Below the pieces are notes generated by a model that worked only from the letters and a program-made list of their open reading frames with translations, had not been told where the DNA came from and did not search any database. This document shows, one piece after another, positions 8,907 through 18,078 of a DNA stretch of 64,000 bases. This stretch comes from Halomonas stenophila (GTDB lineage Bacteria; Pseudomonadota; Gammaproteobacteria; Pseudomonadales; Halomonadaceae). Each line of letters opens with the position of its first letter. Position 1 is the stretch's first letter. Position numbers and translations under genes: made by a program. Where the stretch lies: assembly GCF_014192275.1 (NCBI RefSeq), contig NZ_JACHXR010000004.1, positions 62,001-126,000 of the forward strand, in the 5' to 3' direction.

Positions 8907-10223
8907 CTACCCCTGCTGGCGTGCCGGGGGGACCAGCCTGCCCATCAGATGGCGCTGCAGGTGCTCGCGGACCCGCAGCACGAAGCGCTCCTGGAACATC
9001 ACGCAGAACACCACGGTGACCAGCAGGAAGACCGGGTACATCATCAGCGAGCTGTCCCCGGCGGCCTCCAGGCAACCGCGAAGATCACCGAGGCAGCGCG
9101 AGGGCTCGCCGGCGAGGACCCGCTCGGCCCGGGTGAAGATCACGTAGAGCGGCACGTGCAGTGCGAACATCGGCAAGGAGGCGCCGCCCAGGCGCCTGGC
9201 CAGCTTTTGCAGCCGCGGGTCCGCGGGCGAGCGCACCCGGGTCATCAGCAGGATCAGCATGAGCTGCGCCGGCAGCAGCAGGCCGTTGTGCAGCAGGTAG
9301 TACCAGGCGTGGCCCTGGCCCAGCAGCCACACCGCCACGACCACCGAGCCGACCACCCACAGCGCCATCGCCAGGCACGGGCCCCGGCCGGGCCGGTAGC
9401 CGGCTTGCCGCCAGCGCGAGTACAGCACGCACAGCAGGATCCCGGCGATGAACTCGGGCAGCCGGATCAGGGGATTGCGGTGCAGGATGCCCGTCTCGGG
9501 CATGCCGTAGTCGGTCAGGGCGATGACCACCAGGGGCGGCAGCAGGTAGAGCAGGTTGGTTAGCGCCAGGGCCCGGCCGGCATGGCGCACCCGGAACAGC
9601 CGCGGCGCCGCCCAGGGGAAGACCAGGTAGAAGCCCATCAGCGCCGAGATCGACCAGGACGGCGGGTTGAAGGTCAGGTAGAGGGGATTCCAGGCATGCA
9701 GCAGGGTGACGTTGAGCGCCAGGTTGACCGCCAACTCGGGGTCGCTCATGTAATGGCGCAGGGCCTCGGGATCGGTCTGCCCCAGGTCGTTGTTGACGTC
9801 GTAGATCACGAAGCGGATCGAGGCGGCGGCGTCCTCCGGGGTGATGGCCAGCTGGCCCACCGCGGTCGATACCAGCATGGCCAGCAGCAGTGCGCCGATA
9901 TGGATCGGGTAGAGGTTGGCGAACCGCTTGATCCAGAAGCTGCGCGCCGGCTCACGCAGCGACTGATGGTGATCCAGGTAGACGTGCGCCAGCAGGAAGC
10001 CCGAGAGGACGAAGAAGGAACTGGTCGAGAAGAACCCGATATCCGTGATGTAGTGCGACCAGCCCGAGATCGACGGGTAGTTGTGCAGGGTGTGGAAGAT
10101 GACGATGTACAGACCCAGCACGAAGCGCAGCCACTCCAGGCCGATGAAGCGCTCCTTGGTCGGGGCCTGGCCCCGGTCGCGTGACGCCGAGTCACGCGAC
10201 CGGTCGGCGGTCGAGCCACTCAT
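8907..10223 (-). CDS. Acyltransferase 3 family membrane protein, probable OPG-modifying enzyme (OpgC-like)
   Basis: 438-residue acyltransferase-3 protein with about ten membrane helices. The conserved first block is [20 protein letters not shown] followed by HTLHNYP, including the proposed catalytic histidine, and [14 protein letters not shown] comes next. Its ATG overlaps the opgH stop codon (ATGA), so it is the third gene of the opgG-opgH operon. In enterobacteria OpgC, of this same superfamily, adds succinyl groups to periplasmic glucans, so an analogous decoration role is inferred from context. Acyl donor and true orthology to OpgC are not shown by sequence. Confidence 0.8.
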   Translation of the reverse strand: MSGSTADRSRDSASRDRGQAPTKERFIGLEWLRFVLGLYIVIFHTLHNYPSISGWSHYITDIGFFSTSSFFVLSGFLLAHVYLDHHQSLREPARSFWIKRFANLYPIHIGALLLAMLVSTAVGQLAITPEDAAASIRFVIYDVNNDLGQTDPEALRHYMSDPELAVNLALNVTLLHAWNPLYLTFNPPSWSISALMGFYLVFPWAAPRLFRVRHAGRALALTNLLYLLPPLVVIALTDYGMPETGILHRNPLIRLPEFIAGILLCVLYSRWRQAGYRPGRGPCLAMALWVVGSVVVAVWLLGQGHAWYYLLHNGLLLPAQLMLILLMTRVRSPADPRLQKLARRLGGASLPMFALHVPLYVIFTRAERVLAGEPSRCLGDLRGCLEAAGDSSLMMYPVFLLVTVVFCVMFQERFVLRVREHLQRHLMGRLVPPARQQG

Positions 10224-12799
10224 CCGCTCGCCTCCCGGGCCGGCCCCGGCACCGTCAGGCTCGGCGCCCTGGGAAGGCCTGGCTCACCGCTTGCCTCCCG
10301 GCCCCGCCCCGGCACCTTCAGGCTCGGCACCCTGGGCAGCCCCAGCTCACGCCAGGCGGGATGGGCGGCCGGCTCGGCCCACACCCGGAAGTGCAGCATC
10401 GACAGCAGCACCGGGTCGTCGAGCAGGCGCAGCCGCTCGGCCGGGGGCAGCCGCCGGGGGTCGCTGCTCACCGCCTCGGCCACCCGCTCCTCGCGGCGCC
10501 GCTGCAGCAGCGCCGAGCGGCCATGGCGGCTGGTGGCCAGCGCACAGCCCAGCGCATTGGCCACCGGGTCGACCACCGTCTGGGTGAAGGTCGGCGGGGC
10601 GGGCCGGCGGGTCATCCGCTTCAGGTGGCGTACCATGCGTCGCAGCACCCTGGGTGGACGGGTCTCCTCGGGGATCCGGAACAGCCGCGCCCGCTGGCTG
10701 CGCAGGCCCAGCGACACCCGGCTGGAGAACACCGAGACGGGGATGGACACCATCAGCGCCCCGACGATCGGCGCCAGCCACCACAGGAAGGTCGGCTCGA
10801 GGTAGTAGACCCCGGCCGCCCAGGCGGCGCCGATGAGGGTCTGGACGCCGTGGTTGCGCACGGCGTCTCCCCAGGTCGTGTCGCTGTTGTCGCGGGACGG
10901 CGAGCGCCACTGGATGCCCCGCCCCAGCAGGGCCGCGAGCACGAAGCGGGTATGGAAGAGCATGCGCACCGGGGCCATCAGCATGGAGAAGAGCGACTCC
11001 ACCACCATGCTCAGCCAGACCTTGCCGGCGCCGCCGAACTCCCGGGCGCCCTGCCAGCTGATGAGGATCACGCTGAGCACCTTGGGCAGGAACAGCAGGG
11101 TCGCCGTGGCGGTGAACAGGCCCACCGCCAGGCCCGGGTTCCACTGCGGCCAGACCGGGAACATCATCCCCGGCTCGGGGAAGTACTGGGGGGTGCCCAG
11201 GGTATGCACCGCCAGCAGGGCCGTGGAGAGGATCAGGAACAGGCACCACAGCGGCGCGGAGAGGTAGGACATCACCCCGGTGAGGAACACCGCGCGGTGC
11301 ACGGGGTGGATGCCCCGGGCCAGGAACAGCCGGAAGTTCATCAGGTTGCCGTGGCACCAGCGACGGTCCCGGTTGAGCTCGTCGAGCAGGTTGGGCGGCA
11401 TCTCCTCGTAGCTGCCGGCCAGGTTGTAGGCGATCCACACCCCCCAGCCGGCGCGGCGCATCAACGCGGCCTCGACGAAGTCGTGGGAGAGGATCTCGCC
11501 GGACAGCGATCCCTTGCCGGGCAGCGGCGCCAGCAGGCAGTGGCGCATGAAGGGCTCCATGCGGATGATGGCGTTGTGCCCCCAGTAGTGCGATTCCCCC
11601 AGCTGCCAGAAATGCAGCCCCGCGGTGAACAGCGGCCCGTAGACCCGGGTCGCGAACTGCTGCATCCGCGCGTAGAGGTTGTGGCGGCCGGACGCCTTCG
11701 GCGCGGTCTGGATGATCCCGGCCTCGGGGTTGGCCTCCATCAACCGCACCAGCCGGGTCAGGCAGCTGCCACTCATCACGCTGTCGGCGTCCAGCACCAG
11801 CATGTAGCGATAATTGCGCCCCCAGCGGCGGCAGAAGTCATCCAGGTTGCCGCTCTTGCGCTTGACCCGGCGCTGACGGCGACGGTAGAAGACCCGCTCG
11901 AACGCCCCCAGCTCCCGGCATAGCGCCAACCAGGCGTGGGTCTCGGCGATCGCCACGTCGGGGTCGTTGGTGTCGCTGAGGATGAAGAGGTCGAAGGCCG
12001 CCTCCTGCCCGGTATCGCGCAGCGACTCCAGGGTGGCCCGCACGCCGGCGAACACCCGGGGCACGTCCTCGTTGCAGATCGGCACCACCAGGGCGGTCCG
12101 GGCGCCGGGATCGAGCGGCGCGTCATCGGCCACCTCGCGGGCATTGATGACATGGCGGTCGCGCCCGCGCAGCAGCTGGAAGAAGCCCATCAGGGCCGTC
12201 CAGAAGCCCGCCGATACCCAGCTGAACAGCAACACGAACAGCGCCAGGATGGCGATCTCCAGGGGCTGGGTCCCCTGATAGGGCAGCACCGTGCGCATGT
12301 ATTCGGCGGCCACCAGGCTCTGGCCGACCGTCAGCACCAGCAGCACCAGCCGCCGCAACCGACCGACCCGCCGCCAGCGCGACATGCGGCCGTGTCGCGC
12401 GGGAGCGGCGTTATTGGCGGCACCGGTCATCCCGCGCCACAGGCGGCGCGACCAGCGCACCAGCGCCCCCCTGGCCCAGGGCTCCGGGGCCAGGGGGGTA
12501 CGCGCCAGCGGCGGCGTCGTCGCTAGCCGGGTGATGCCCCCGGCATCGGTCGCTAGCGGCGGCGACGGAGCCAGCGGCGGCGACGGATAGCCCAGCGCCA
12601 ACCGTGGACCCACCGACACCGCGGCGGGATCCTCCTCCGGTGCCGACTGCTGGCCGAGGCCCTCGTGCAGGGCCGCCAGGCCCTCGGCATCGAGCTCGCC
12701 GGCCATCAGCTCGCGGCGCGCCTGGGGCGACTCGGCCTCGAAGGCCAGGCGCTCCAGGTACTCGGCGGCCCGATCGTGGGGGACGCTACGCTCAACCAT
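10220..12799 (-). CDS. opgH: Glucan biosynthesis glucosyltransferase OpgH
   Basis: 859-residue inner-membrane glycosyltransferase that polymerises UDP-glucose into the beta-1,2 backbone of osmoregulated periplasmic glucans. The GT2 core contains [11 protein letters not shown] (metal DxD) and DRRWCHGN (RRW element), followed by several C-terminal membrane helices. It lies between opgG (8-bp overlap at its start) and the acyltransferase (ATGA overlap at its end), the order expected for an opgGH operon. The C-terminus carries a low-complexity tail made by a 63-bp tandem duplication. OpgG should act on the product in the periplasm. Confidence 0.95.
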   Translation of the reverse strand: MVERSVPHDRAAEYLERLAFEAESPQARRELMAGELDAEGLAALHEGLGQQSAPEEDPAAVSVGPRLALGYPSPPLAPSPPLATDAGGITRLATTPPLARTPLAPEPWARGALVRWSRRLWRGMTGAANNAAPARHGRMSRWRRVGRLRRLVLLVLTVGQSLVAAEYMRTVLPYQGTQPLEIAILALFVLLFSWVSAGFWTALMGFFQLLRGRDRHVINAREVADDAPLDPGARTALVVPICNEDVPRVFAGVRATLESLRDTGQEAAFDLFILSDTNDPDVAIAETHAWLALCRELGAFERVFYRRRQRRVKRKSGNLDDFCRRWGRNYRYMLVLDADSVMSGSCLTRLVRLMEANPEAGIIQTAPKASGRHNLYARMQQFATRVYGPLFTAGLHFWQLGESHYWGHNAIIRMEPFMRHCLLAPLPGKGSLSGEILSHDFVEAALMRRAGWGVWIAYNLAGSYEEMPPNLLDELNRDRRWCHGNLMNFRLFLARGIHPVHRAVFLTGVMSYLSAPLWCLFLILSTALLAVHTLGTPQYFPEPGMMFPVWPQWNPGLAVGLFTATATLLFLPKVLSVILISWQGAREFGGAGKVWLSMVVESLFSMLMAPVRMLFHTRFVLAALLGRGIQWRSPSRDNSDTTWGDAVRNHGVQTLIGAAWAAGVYYLEPTFLWWLAPIVGALMVSIPVSVFSSRVSLGLRSQRARLFRIPEETRPPRVLRRMVRHLKRMTRRPAPPTFTQTVVDPVANALGCALATSRHGRSALLQRRREERVAEAVSSDPRRLPPAERLRLLDDPVLLSMLHFRVWAEPAAHPAWRELGLPRVPSLKVPGRGREASGEPGLPRAPSLTVPGPAREASG
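10224..10349 (-). repeat. Tandem 63-bp duplication at the 3' end of opgH
   Basis: Two head-to-tail 63-bp units (10224-10286 and 10287-10349) each encode 21 residues rich in Pro, Ser, Gly and Arg. The encoded motifs are [18 protein letters not shown] and [18 protein letters not shown]. The repeat keeps the reading frame and ends exactly at the opgH stop. The two units differ at several bases. Confidence 0.85.
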
Positions 12800-14381
12800 T
12801 GGCCGGGACCCGGTAGTACCAGGTTTCCGACAGGACCTCGTCGCCGTCCTTCAGGGTCGCGCGGATATCCACCGGCCGGTCCTCGTCCCCGCGCTTGACC
12901 CGCAGGAAGACGCGCCAGCCGCCCTCGGCCTGGTTGGGCACGGCCCGGCTGGCGACCAGTTCGCCGTTGTTGCCGACGCTGGCCTCCACCTCGAGCCCCT
13001 TGTCGCCGGGATAGGACTCCAGGGCCGGCCCCTGGAAATCGAGCACGAAGGCGATGGAGCCGTCCGGCTCACGCACCAGGTCGTTGCCGCGCACCTCGCC
13101 CTGCGAGCGGCGCGTCTCGTCGACCCACGCCAGGTCGGGGTCGAGGAACTTGGCCTCGGTGGTCGTCCAGAACATCCGGTAGCTGAGGTTCAGCGGCTCG
13201 CCGCGCGGCGGCAACGACTCGGGCTTCCAGAACGCCACGATGTTGTCGTTGGTCTCGTTGGGAGTGGGGATCTGGATCAGCTCGACCTCGCCGGCGCCCC
13301 AGTCGCCCTGCGGCTCGATCCAGGCGCTCGGGCGACGGTCGTAGCGATCGACCAGATCCTCGTAGTCGCTGAAGTCGTGGCTGCGCTGCAGCAGGCCGAA
13401 CCCCTTGAGGGACTCGACGGGAGCCTTGTCGACCATCAGCTTGTCCGGGTTGGCCAGCGGCCGCCAGGTCCAGCCATTGGTGGCATCGTGGATCAACAGG
13501 CCGTTCGAGTCATGGATGGCGGGCCGGTAGTTGAGGCTCTCCGAGGGCTGGCCGGGGCCGAACAGGTACATGCTGGTCAGCGGGGCGATGCCCAGCTTCT
13601 CGACCTTGCGACGCAGGAACAGGCGTGACTTGACGTCCACCACGGTGTCGTCGCCCGGGCGCAGCACGAAGCGATAGGCGCCGGCCAGGCTCGGCGAGTC
13701 GAGCAGCGCGAACACCGTCAGGTACTGGCTCTCCGGGGTGGGCTTCACCACCCAGAACTCGCGAAAGGCGGGAAACTCCTCGCCGCTCTGCAGCGCGGTG
13801 TCGACGGCCAGGCCCCGGCCCGACAGGCCGTACTGCTGGTGTCGACCGAGCGCCCGGAAGTAGCTGGCCCCCTGGAAGACCATGAGCTCGTCCATGACGT
13901 CATTGCGGTTGAGGGCGTTGACGATCTTGAAGCCGGAGAAGCCGAGGCCCTCGAGCTGCTCCTTGGGAATCGACAGGTCACCGTAATCGAAGCGCTGCGG
14001 GTCGAAGCTCACCTCGTGGACCTCGTTGTCGACCACGGTATTGACCTTGACGGCACTGTCGAAGTGCATGCCCTCGTGGAAGAAGGTCAGCTGGAAGGGC
14101 AGGTCCTCATTGCTCCACAGCGCCTGGTCGCGACGGAACTGGATCTTGGCGTAGTCCTCGTACTCGAGCTCGCGCAGCGCGTCGGGCAGGTTCGTTTCGG
14201 GCGCTTCATAGGCCGACTCGGACAGGGATTTGGCCTTCTGTGCCACGTCCTCGAAGCCGAAGGCCAGAAGGGTCGGTGAGGCCAGACCACCGAGGGCGCC
14301 GAGCAGGCCCGCCAACAGCCAGGGGCGAACTCGTCGGCCAGGCCCTGGGGTAGGCGGGGACAATCTTACGGATGCTTGCAC
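12792..14381 (-). CDS. opgG: Periplasmic glucan biosynthesis protein OpgG
   Basis: 529-residue exported protein of the OpgG/OpgD family, needed to branch or process the periplasmic glucan made by OpgH. An N-terminal signal segment ([20 protein letters not shown]) is followed by the conserved [19 protein letters not shown] and [19 protein letters not shown] 14379-14381 is chosen as the start because AGGAG sits seven bases upstream. An ATG 18 bp earlier would place that ribosome site inside the gene. The stop overlaps the opgH start. The promoter should lie in the 560-bp region up to 14944. Confidence 0.95.
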   Translation of the reverse strand: MQASVRLSPPTPGPGRRVRPWLLAGLLGALGGLASPTLLAFGFEDVAQKAKSLSESAYEAPETNLPDALRELEYEDYAKIQFRRDQALWSNEDLPFQLTFFHEGMHFDSAVKVNTVVDNEVHEVSFDPQRFDYGDLSIPKEQLEGLGFSGFKIVNALNRNDVMDELMVFQGASYFRALGRHQQYGLSGRGLAVDTALQSGEEFPAFREFWVVKPTPESQYLTVFALLDSPSLAGAYRFVLRPGDDTVVDVKSRLFLRRKVEKLGIAPLTSMYLFGPGQPSESLNYRPAIHDSNGLLIHDATNGWTWRPLANPDKLMVDKAPVESLKGFGLLQRSHDFSDYEDLVDRYDRRPSAWIEPQGDWGAGEVELIQIPTPNETNDNIVAFWKPESLPPRGEPLNLSYRMFWTTTEAKFLDPDLAWVDETRRSQGEVRGNDLVREPDGSIAFVLDFQGPALESYPGDKGLEVEASVGNNGELVASRAVPNQAEGGWRVFLRVKRGDEDRPVDIRATLKDGDEVLSETWYYRVPANG

Positions 14382-14760
14382 TTTCACACTCCTTAGCATT
14401 GGCCGAGGACTCGACCATCGTCACGCTCGCCGTGTGGACAGGAACATCGGCCGAGCTCGCCCTCGGGTGACCGGCGCAAGGCCGAAGCGGGTATCAGGCT
14501 GATGAGACGATACGGGAACCTCCGTGCTCCCAGGCAGATATCCTCCAGAACCTCTCCTCGCTCAGTCAAGCCCATGGCCGCCCGAAGCACCAGTGCCCGA
14601 TCGAACAAGCGGGTTCCTGGTGCCCTGCGACTGCAAGGGGCGATCAAGGTTCGGCCGAGGGCGATGCCCCGGCCCATCGGAGCCGTTTCTCCGAGGCACG
14701 GCTGTCGCCCTCTAACGACACCCGAAAGCGGGACACGGCCTTCGAACCTCGGGTCGTCGT

Positions 14761-14790
14761 CCTACTTGAATGTAGGAAGGCCCCTACATT
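14761..14790. promoter_or_regulatory. Cluster of three CCTAC/GTAGG half-sites, possible operator
   Basis: CCTACTTGAATGTAGG (14761-14776) is a 5-bp palindrome, and AATGTAGG (14769-14776) also pairs with CCTACATT (14783-14790) across six bases. The cluster lies between divergent opgG (-) and the DUF4124 gene (+), in a 560-bp region (14382-14944) where no other gene is credible. The binding protein is unknown. Confidence 0.35.
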
Positions 14791-14944
14791 GCCCGGCGAT
14801 GCCCTGGCCTAGGCTGGAAGGCAACGGGGAGGCAACGCCGATGGACGGGATCAGGATGGGGAGGGAGGCGAGAAGCCGGTGGGGAATGGCCTGCCGACGC
14901 GGGGCCGAGGGCCGGCCGGGTGCCCCGTCGTGACGGCGGCCGGC

Positions 14945-15427
14945 ATGAAATGGCCATGGGTGGCGTTGTTGGTGGCCGGCCTGCCGCTGAGCGCCCAGGG
15001 CCAGGTCTACCGGTGTGACGACGACGGGGGCCCCCGTTATCAGGCGTCCCCCTGCCCTCGCGGCGAGAGGCTCCACGAGGATGACGCCATCACCACCTAC
15101 CCGGCCCCGGACCTGTCGGCCTTCCCGAGCCTGCCAGGGGCCGCCCCGCCGCCCGCCCGCTCGGAAGGACGCAGCACCCGTGACTATCTCTCGGCCCTGG
15201 ACCGACGCAACGCCAAGGCCCGCGCCCATGGCCGAGGCCATCTCGTGGCGGGCATGTCGGAGAACCAGGCACTCACCATCCTCGGCACGCCCGACCACGT
15301 CGGACGTGTCACCCATGCCGACGGCGAGACCTGCAAGACGCTACGCTGGGACGACCCGCCCTTCGTGGACGGCCGCCATCGCGCCACCCTCTGCAACGGC
15401 GAGGTGGTCCGCCACAGCCGCCGCTGA
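14945..15427 (+). CDS. DUF4124 domain-containing secreted protein
   Basis: 160-residue protein with a signal peptide (MKWPWVALLVAGLPLSAQGQ) followed at once by a DUF4124 segment (VYRCDDDGGPRYQASPCP) with its two cysteines. The C-terminal half (MSENQALTILGTPDHVGRV, then a cysteine pair) resembles the SmpA/OmlA-like folds often joined to DUF4124. ATG 14945 is preferred because the signal peptide starts there. Function is unknown; periplasmic location is inferred. Confidence 0.75.
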   Translation: MKWPWVALLVAGLPLSAQGQVYRCDDDGGPRYQASPCPRGERLHEDDAITTYPAPDLSAFPSLPGAAPPPARSEGRSTRDYLSALDRRNAKARAHGRGHLVAGMSENQALTILGTPDHVGRVTHADGETCKTLRWDDPPFVDGRHRATLCNGEVVRHSRR

Positions 15428-15535
15428 GCCGTGCGATGTTCCCGATGCGCGTACCGCCACGCCATGCCCCGGCCGAGCAAGCCTGCTTTCATGGGCGCCC
15501 CGGGGATCGGCCGCCTGCCGCGTGACCAGCCCGCC

Positions 15536-15580
15536 TTGACAACTGCCCGTTCCTTTTATAGAACGTTCCTTATATCGAAC
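15536..15580 (+). promoter_or_regulatory. Promoter with two abutting 16-bp palindromic operators
   Basis: TTGACA (15536-15541) is a good -35 box. It is followed by two directly adjoining units of the form GTTC-N8-GAAC: GTTCCTTTTATAGAAC (15549-15564) and GTTCCTTATATCGAAC (15565-15580). The -10 (TATAGA-like) falls inside the first unit. The position upstream of an XRE regulator strongly suggests autoregulation. Side-by-side helical placement fits two dimers. Confidence 0.7.
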
Positions 15581-15611
15581 AACTCTACTCGAACGGCATG
15601 GAGCCCCTCAC

Positions 15612-16142
15612 ATGGACCGCCTCTCGCTCGGCACCCTGGGCCAGCACCTGCAACGGCTGCGACAGAAGAAGGGCCTGTCGTTGTCGCAGTTGGCGTCCGC
15701 CGCCGGCATCGCCAAGTCGAACCTGTCGCGCCTCGAGCAGGGCAACGGCAACCCGACGCTGGATACCATCTGGCGACTGGCGGTGCAGCTGAACGTGCCC
15801 TTCGGCACCCTGGTGGCGCCGATCACCGTGCCCCTGGGCGAGGACGGGGTGCAGGTACGGCTGATCGACCAGGGCAAGGAGCGCCCGCAGGTGGACGCCT
15901 ACTGGATGCGCTGCGCGCCCCATACCATCCGCCATGCCGAGGCCCATACCCCGGGCGCCCGGGAATCGCTGACCCTGGTCAGCGGCCAGCTGGAGGCGGG
16001 GCCGGAGGGCGAGACCCGAGTGCTGCGCGCCGGCGACACCCACGCCTTCGCGGCCGACCGCCCGCACCTCTACCGCACCGGGGAGAGCTGGGCGACGCTG
16101 CTGCTCACCGTCATCTACGCCGAGGGAGACACCCCCCCATGA
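15612..16142 (+). CDS. XRE family regulator with C-terminal cupin domain
   Basis: 176 residues. Residues about 8-65 form a helix-turn-helix (LGQHLQRLRQKKGLSLSQLA, then KSNLSRLEQGNGNPTLDT). The rest is a small beta-barrel cupin (ESLTLVSGQLEAGPEGE, then GDTHAFAADRPHLY), which in this family often senses a small molecule. It overlaps azlC by ATGA and is therefore co-transcribed with azlCD, so it probably controls that amino-acid exporter. Paired palindromes upstream are the likely binding sites. Confidence 0.9.
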   Translation: MDRLSLGTLGQHLQRLRQKKGLSLSQLASAAGIAKSNLSRLEQGNGNPTLDTIWRLAVQLNVPFGTLVAPITVPLGEDGVQVRLIDQGKERPQVDAYWMRCAPHTIRHAEAHTPGARESLTLVSGQLEAGPEGETRVLRAGDTHAFAADRPHLYRTGESWATLLLTVIYAEGDTPP

Positions 16143-16870
16143 GCCTGCAGGCCACCTCATCGCAGCCTCGCCCCTGGCTGACGGGCGTGCGCGAGGCCAT
16201 ACCGCTGCTGGGCGGCTACGTGCCGGTGGCGATCTCCTTCGGCCTGGTCGCCATCCAGGCGGGGTTCAGCCCCTGGGAGGCGGTGATCATCTCGGGGCTG
16301 TTCTACGCCGGGGCCTCGCAGTTCCTGTTCGTCGGCATGATCGCCGGCGGCGCGCCCCTCTGGCTGGTGGTCGTCATGACGCTGCTGATCAACCTGCGCC
16401 ATGTGGTCTATGCTCCCAACCTGGCGCCCTGGCTGACCTCGAGCCGCTGGTGGCCCTGGCTGATGCACACCTTGACCGATCAGGTCTTCGCCCTGGCCCA
16501 TCATCGCCTGCCGCAGCTCGCCGAGTCGGCGCGGCTCGGCTGGTTCACCGGCGCCGCCCTGCTGGCCTGGGCGAGCTGGGTCGCCGGCACGGCCCTGGGC
16601 GCCATCGCCGGCGACTGGCTGATGGCCCAGTGGCCGCTGCTCGGCGAGATCCTGCCCTTCGCCCTGCCGGCGCTGTTCCTGGTGCTGGTGGTCCCGCGCT
16701 TCACCTGCCGGCGCTGGAGCCTGGCATTGGGCGTCGGCATCGTCCTGGCCATGCTCTGTACCCTGGCCGGCGCCACCAACCTCGGCATCCCCCTGGCGGC
16801 CGCCTGCGGGGCCCTGTGCTTCTACGTGGTGACATTCCCGACACCTCGCAAGGGAGGCGGCGATGAGTAG
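16139..16870 (+). CDS. azlC: AzlC family branched-chain amino acid permease
   Basis: 243-residue inner-membrane protein with the AzlC signature near its start (GVREAIPLLGGYVPVAISFG) and the conserved INLRHVVYAPNLAP near residue 88. AzlC/YgaZ proteins, with a small AzlD/YgaH partner, export branched-chain amino acids or analogues. It overlaps the regulator gene by ATGA and azlD by 8 bp, so the three are one operon. Substrate is inferred from family only. Confidence 0.92.
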   Translation: MSLQATSSQPRPWLTGVREAIPLLGGYVPVAISFGLVAIQAGFSPWEAVIISGLFYAGASQFLFVGMIAGGAPLWLVVVMTLLINLRHVVYAPNLAPWLTSSRWWPWLMHTLTDQVFALAHHRLPQLAESARLGWFTGAALLAWASWVAGTALGAIAGDWLMAQWPLLGEILPFALPALFLVLVVPRFTCRRWSLALGVGIVLAMLCTLAGATNLGIPLAAACGALCFYVVTFPTPRKGGGDE

Positions 16871-17207
16871 CGCCCTCTGGCTGGCCGTGCTGGCCGCGGC
16901 CCTCGGCACCCTGCTGCTGCGTCTGGTCCCGCTGCTGTGGATGCAACGGCGGCTCAGGAAGCTCGACGGCGAGCCGGGTTCGGACGCGATGCCCCAGTGG
17001 CTCGCCGTCCTCGGCCCGATGATGGTCGCCGCCGTGCTCGGCGTCTCGCTGGTACCGCGCCAGCCCGACGCCACCTCCTGGCTGGCCACGGCCATCGGCG
17101 TACTGGCGACCCTGGCCGTCTGGTATCGCCTGCGCTCGCTCGGCTGGCCGGTCGTGGCCGGCGTGGCGGCCTACGGCGCGGTGGTCATCCTGGCGGGGAT
17201 CGGGTAA
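16863..17207 (+). CDS. azlD: AzlD family small membrane partner
   Basis: 114-residue protein with three to four membrane helices. It matches AzlD/YgaH in length, in the RLVPLLWMQRRLRKL segment and in the MMVAAVLGVSLV helix. It is the obligate partner of AzlC in the exporter. The gene starts inside the end of azlC. No terminator with a clear T-run is seen downstream before the AT-rich stretch at 17260. Confidence 0.9.
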   Translation: MSSALWLAVLAAALGTLLLRLVPLLWMQRRLRKLDGEPGSDAMPQWLAVLGPMMVAAVLGVSLVPRQPDATSWLATAIGVLATLAVWYRLRSLGWPVVAGVAAYGAVVILAGIG

Positions 17208-17424
17208 CGGCCGGACACGGCTTCCCGTACACGGCGGCGCTGCCACTCCTCGCCGCCTGGCCGAAATAAAAACTTTATGACCGCCCTTCCGGAAACATAA
17301 AAAGAATAAAAAAATAACTGAACGTTATTTAGTGGGCGTCGAAATCCTCTTCCTATAGTGGAAGGTGTCGCCATCCATCGCGGTGGACGACATGGACAAC
17401 GATAAACCACCCGAAGGAAACAAG
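17208..17424 (+). promoter_or_regulatory. AT-rich leader upstream of the respiratory operon
   Basis: This 217-bp stretch is much more AT-rich than its neighbours, including an A-rich tract near 17295-17325, and probably holds the act operon promoter. CTTCCTATAGTGGAAG (17349-17364) is a 5-bp inverted repeat around TATAGT, a -10-like hexamer. No convincing -35 box lies 17 bp upstream, which suggests activator dependence, but that is inference. Confidence 0.4.
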
Positions 17425-18078
17425 ATGGCGCCCTTGTTTCGTCGCCGAGCGAATTCACTGGCCGTCGTCATCTTGGTGGGGATCCTGGCACTGCTGATGG
17501 CGATCTCCGTATTCGCCTATGTCGTCTATCGCTCTCCCTATCAGACGGATGTCGGTTACGCTCCCGCACAACCGGTCCCCTTCAGCCACCAGCATCATGT
17601 CGGCGGCTTGGGACTCGACTGCCGCTATTGCCACAGCGGCGCCGAGACATCGGACGTCGCCGGCCTCCCACCAACCCTCACCTGCATGACCTGCCATTCG
17701 CAGGAGTGGCTCAACGCCGAGATGCTCTCCCCGGTACGCCAGAGCCTGGCGAACCGGACCCCGCTGCGCTGGACCAGGGTCCACGACCTGCCCGATTACA
17801 CCTATTTCAGCCATCGCGCCCACGTCAACAACGGCGTCGGTTGCGAGTCCTGCCATGGACGCGTCGATAGAATGCCGATGACCTTTCAGGCCAAGCCGTT
17901 GACCATGCAGTGGTGCCTGGATTGCCATCGCAATCCGTCGCCCCACCTGCGGCCCCCCGAGAAGATCACGGCCATGGGCTATTCGCCGCGCCGCGACGGC
18001 ATCGCCGGCGAGCGCTTGATCAAGCGCTATCGCATTCATCCCGATACCCTGCTGGAGTGTGCCACATGCCATCGATGA
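17425..18078 (+). CDS. actA: Alternative Complex III subunit A, membrane-anchored pentaheme cytochrome c
   Basis: 217-residue protein with an N-terminal membrane anchor (residues 11-34) and five CXXCH heme sites: CRYCH 66-70, CMTCH 87-91, CESCH 140-144, CLDCH 164-168 and CATCH 212-216, the last one residue from the C-terminus. This is the pentaheme subunit of the quinol:electron-acceptor oxidoreductase known as Alternative Complex III. ATG 17425 is chosen because AAGGAA lies six bases upstream and the anchor begins there. It is the first gene of a 12-kb operon and overlaps actB. Confidence 0.92.
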   Translation: MAPLFRRRANSLAVVILVGILALLMAISVFAYVVYRSPYQTDVGYAPAQPVPFSHQHHVGGLGLDCRYCHSGAETSDVAGLPPTLTCMTCHSQEWLNAEMLSPVRQSLANRTPLRWTRVHDLPDYTYFSHRAHVNNGVGCESCHGRVDRMPMTFQAKPLTMQWCLDCHRNPSPHLRPPEKITAMGYSPRRDGIAGERLIKRYRIHPDTLLECATCHR

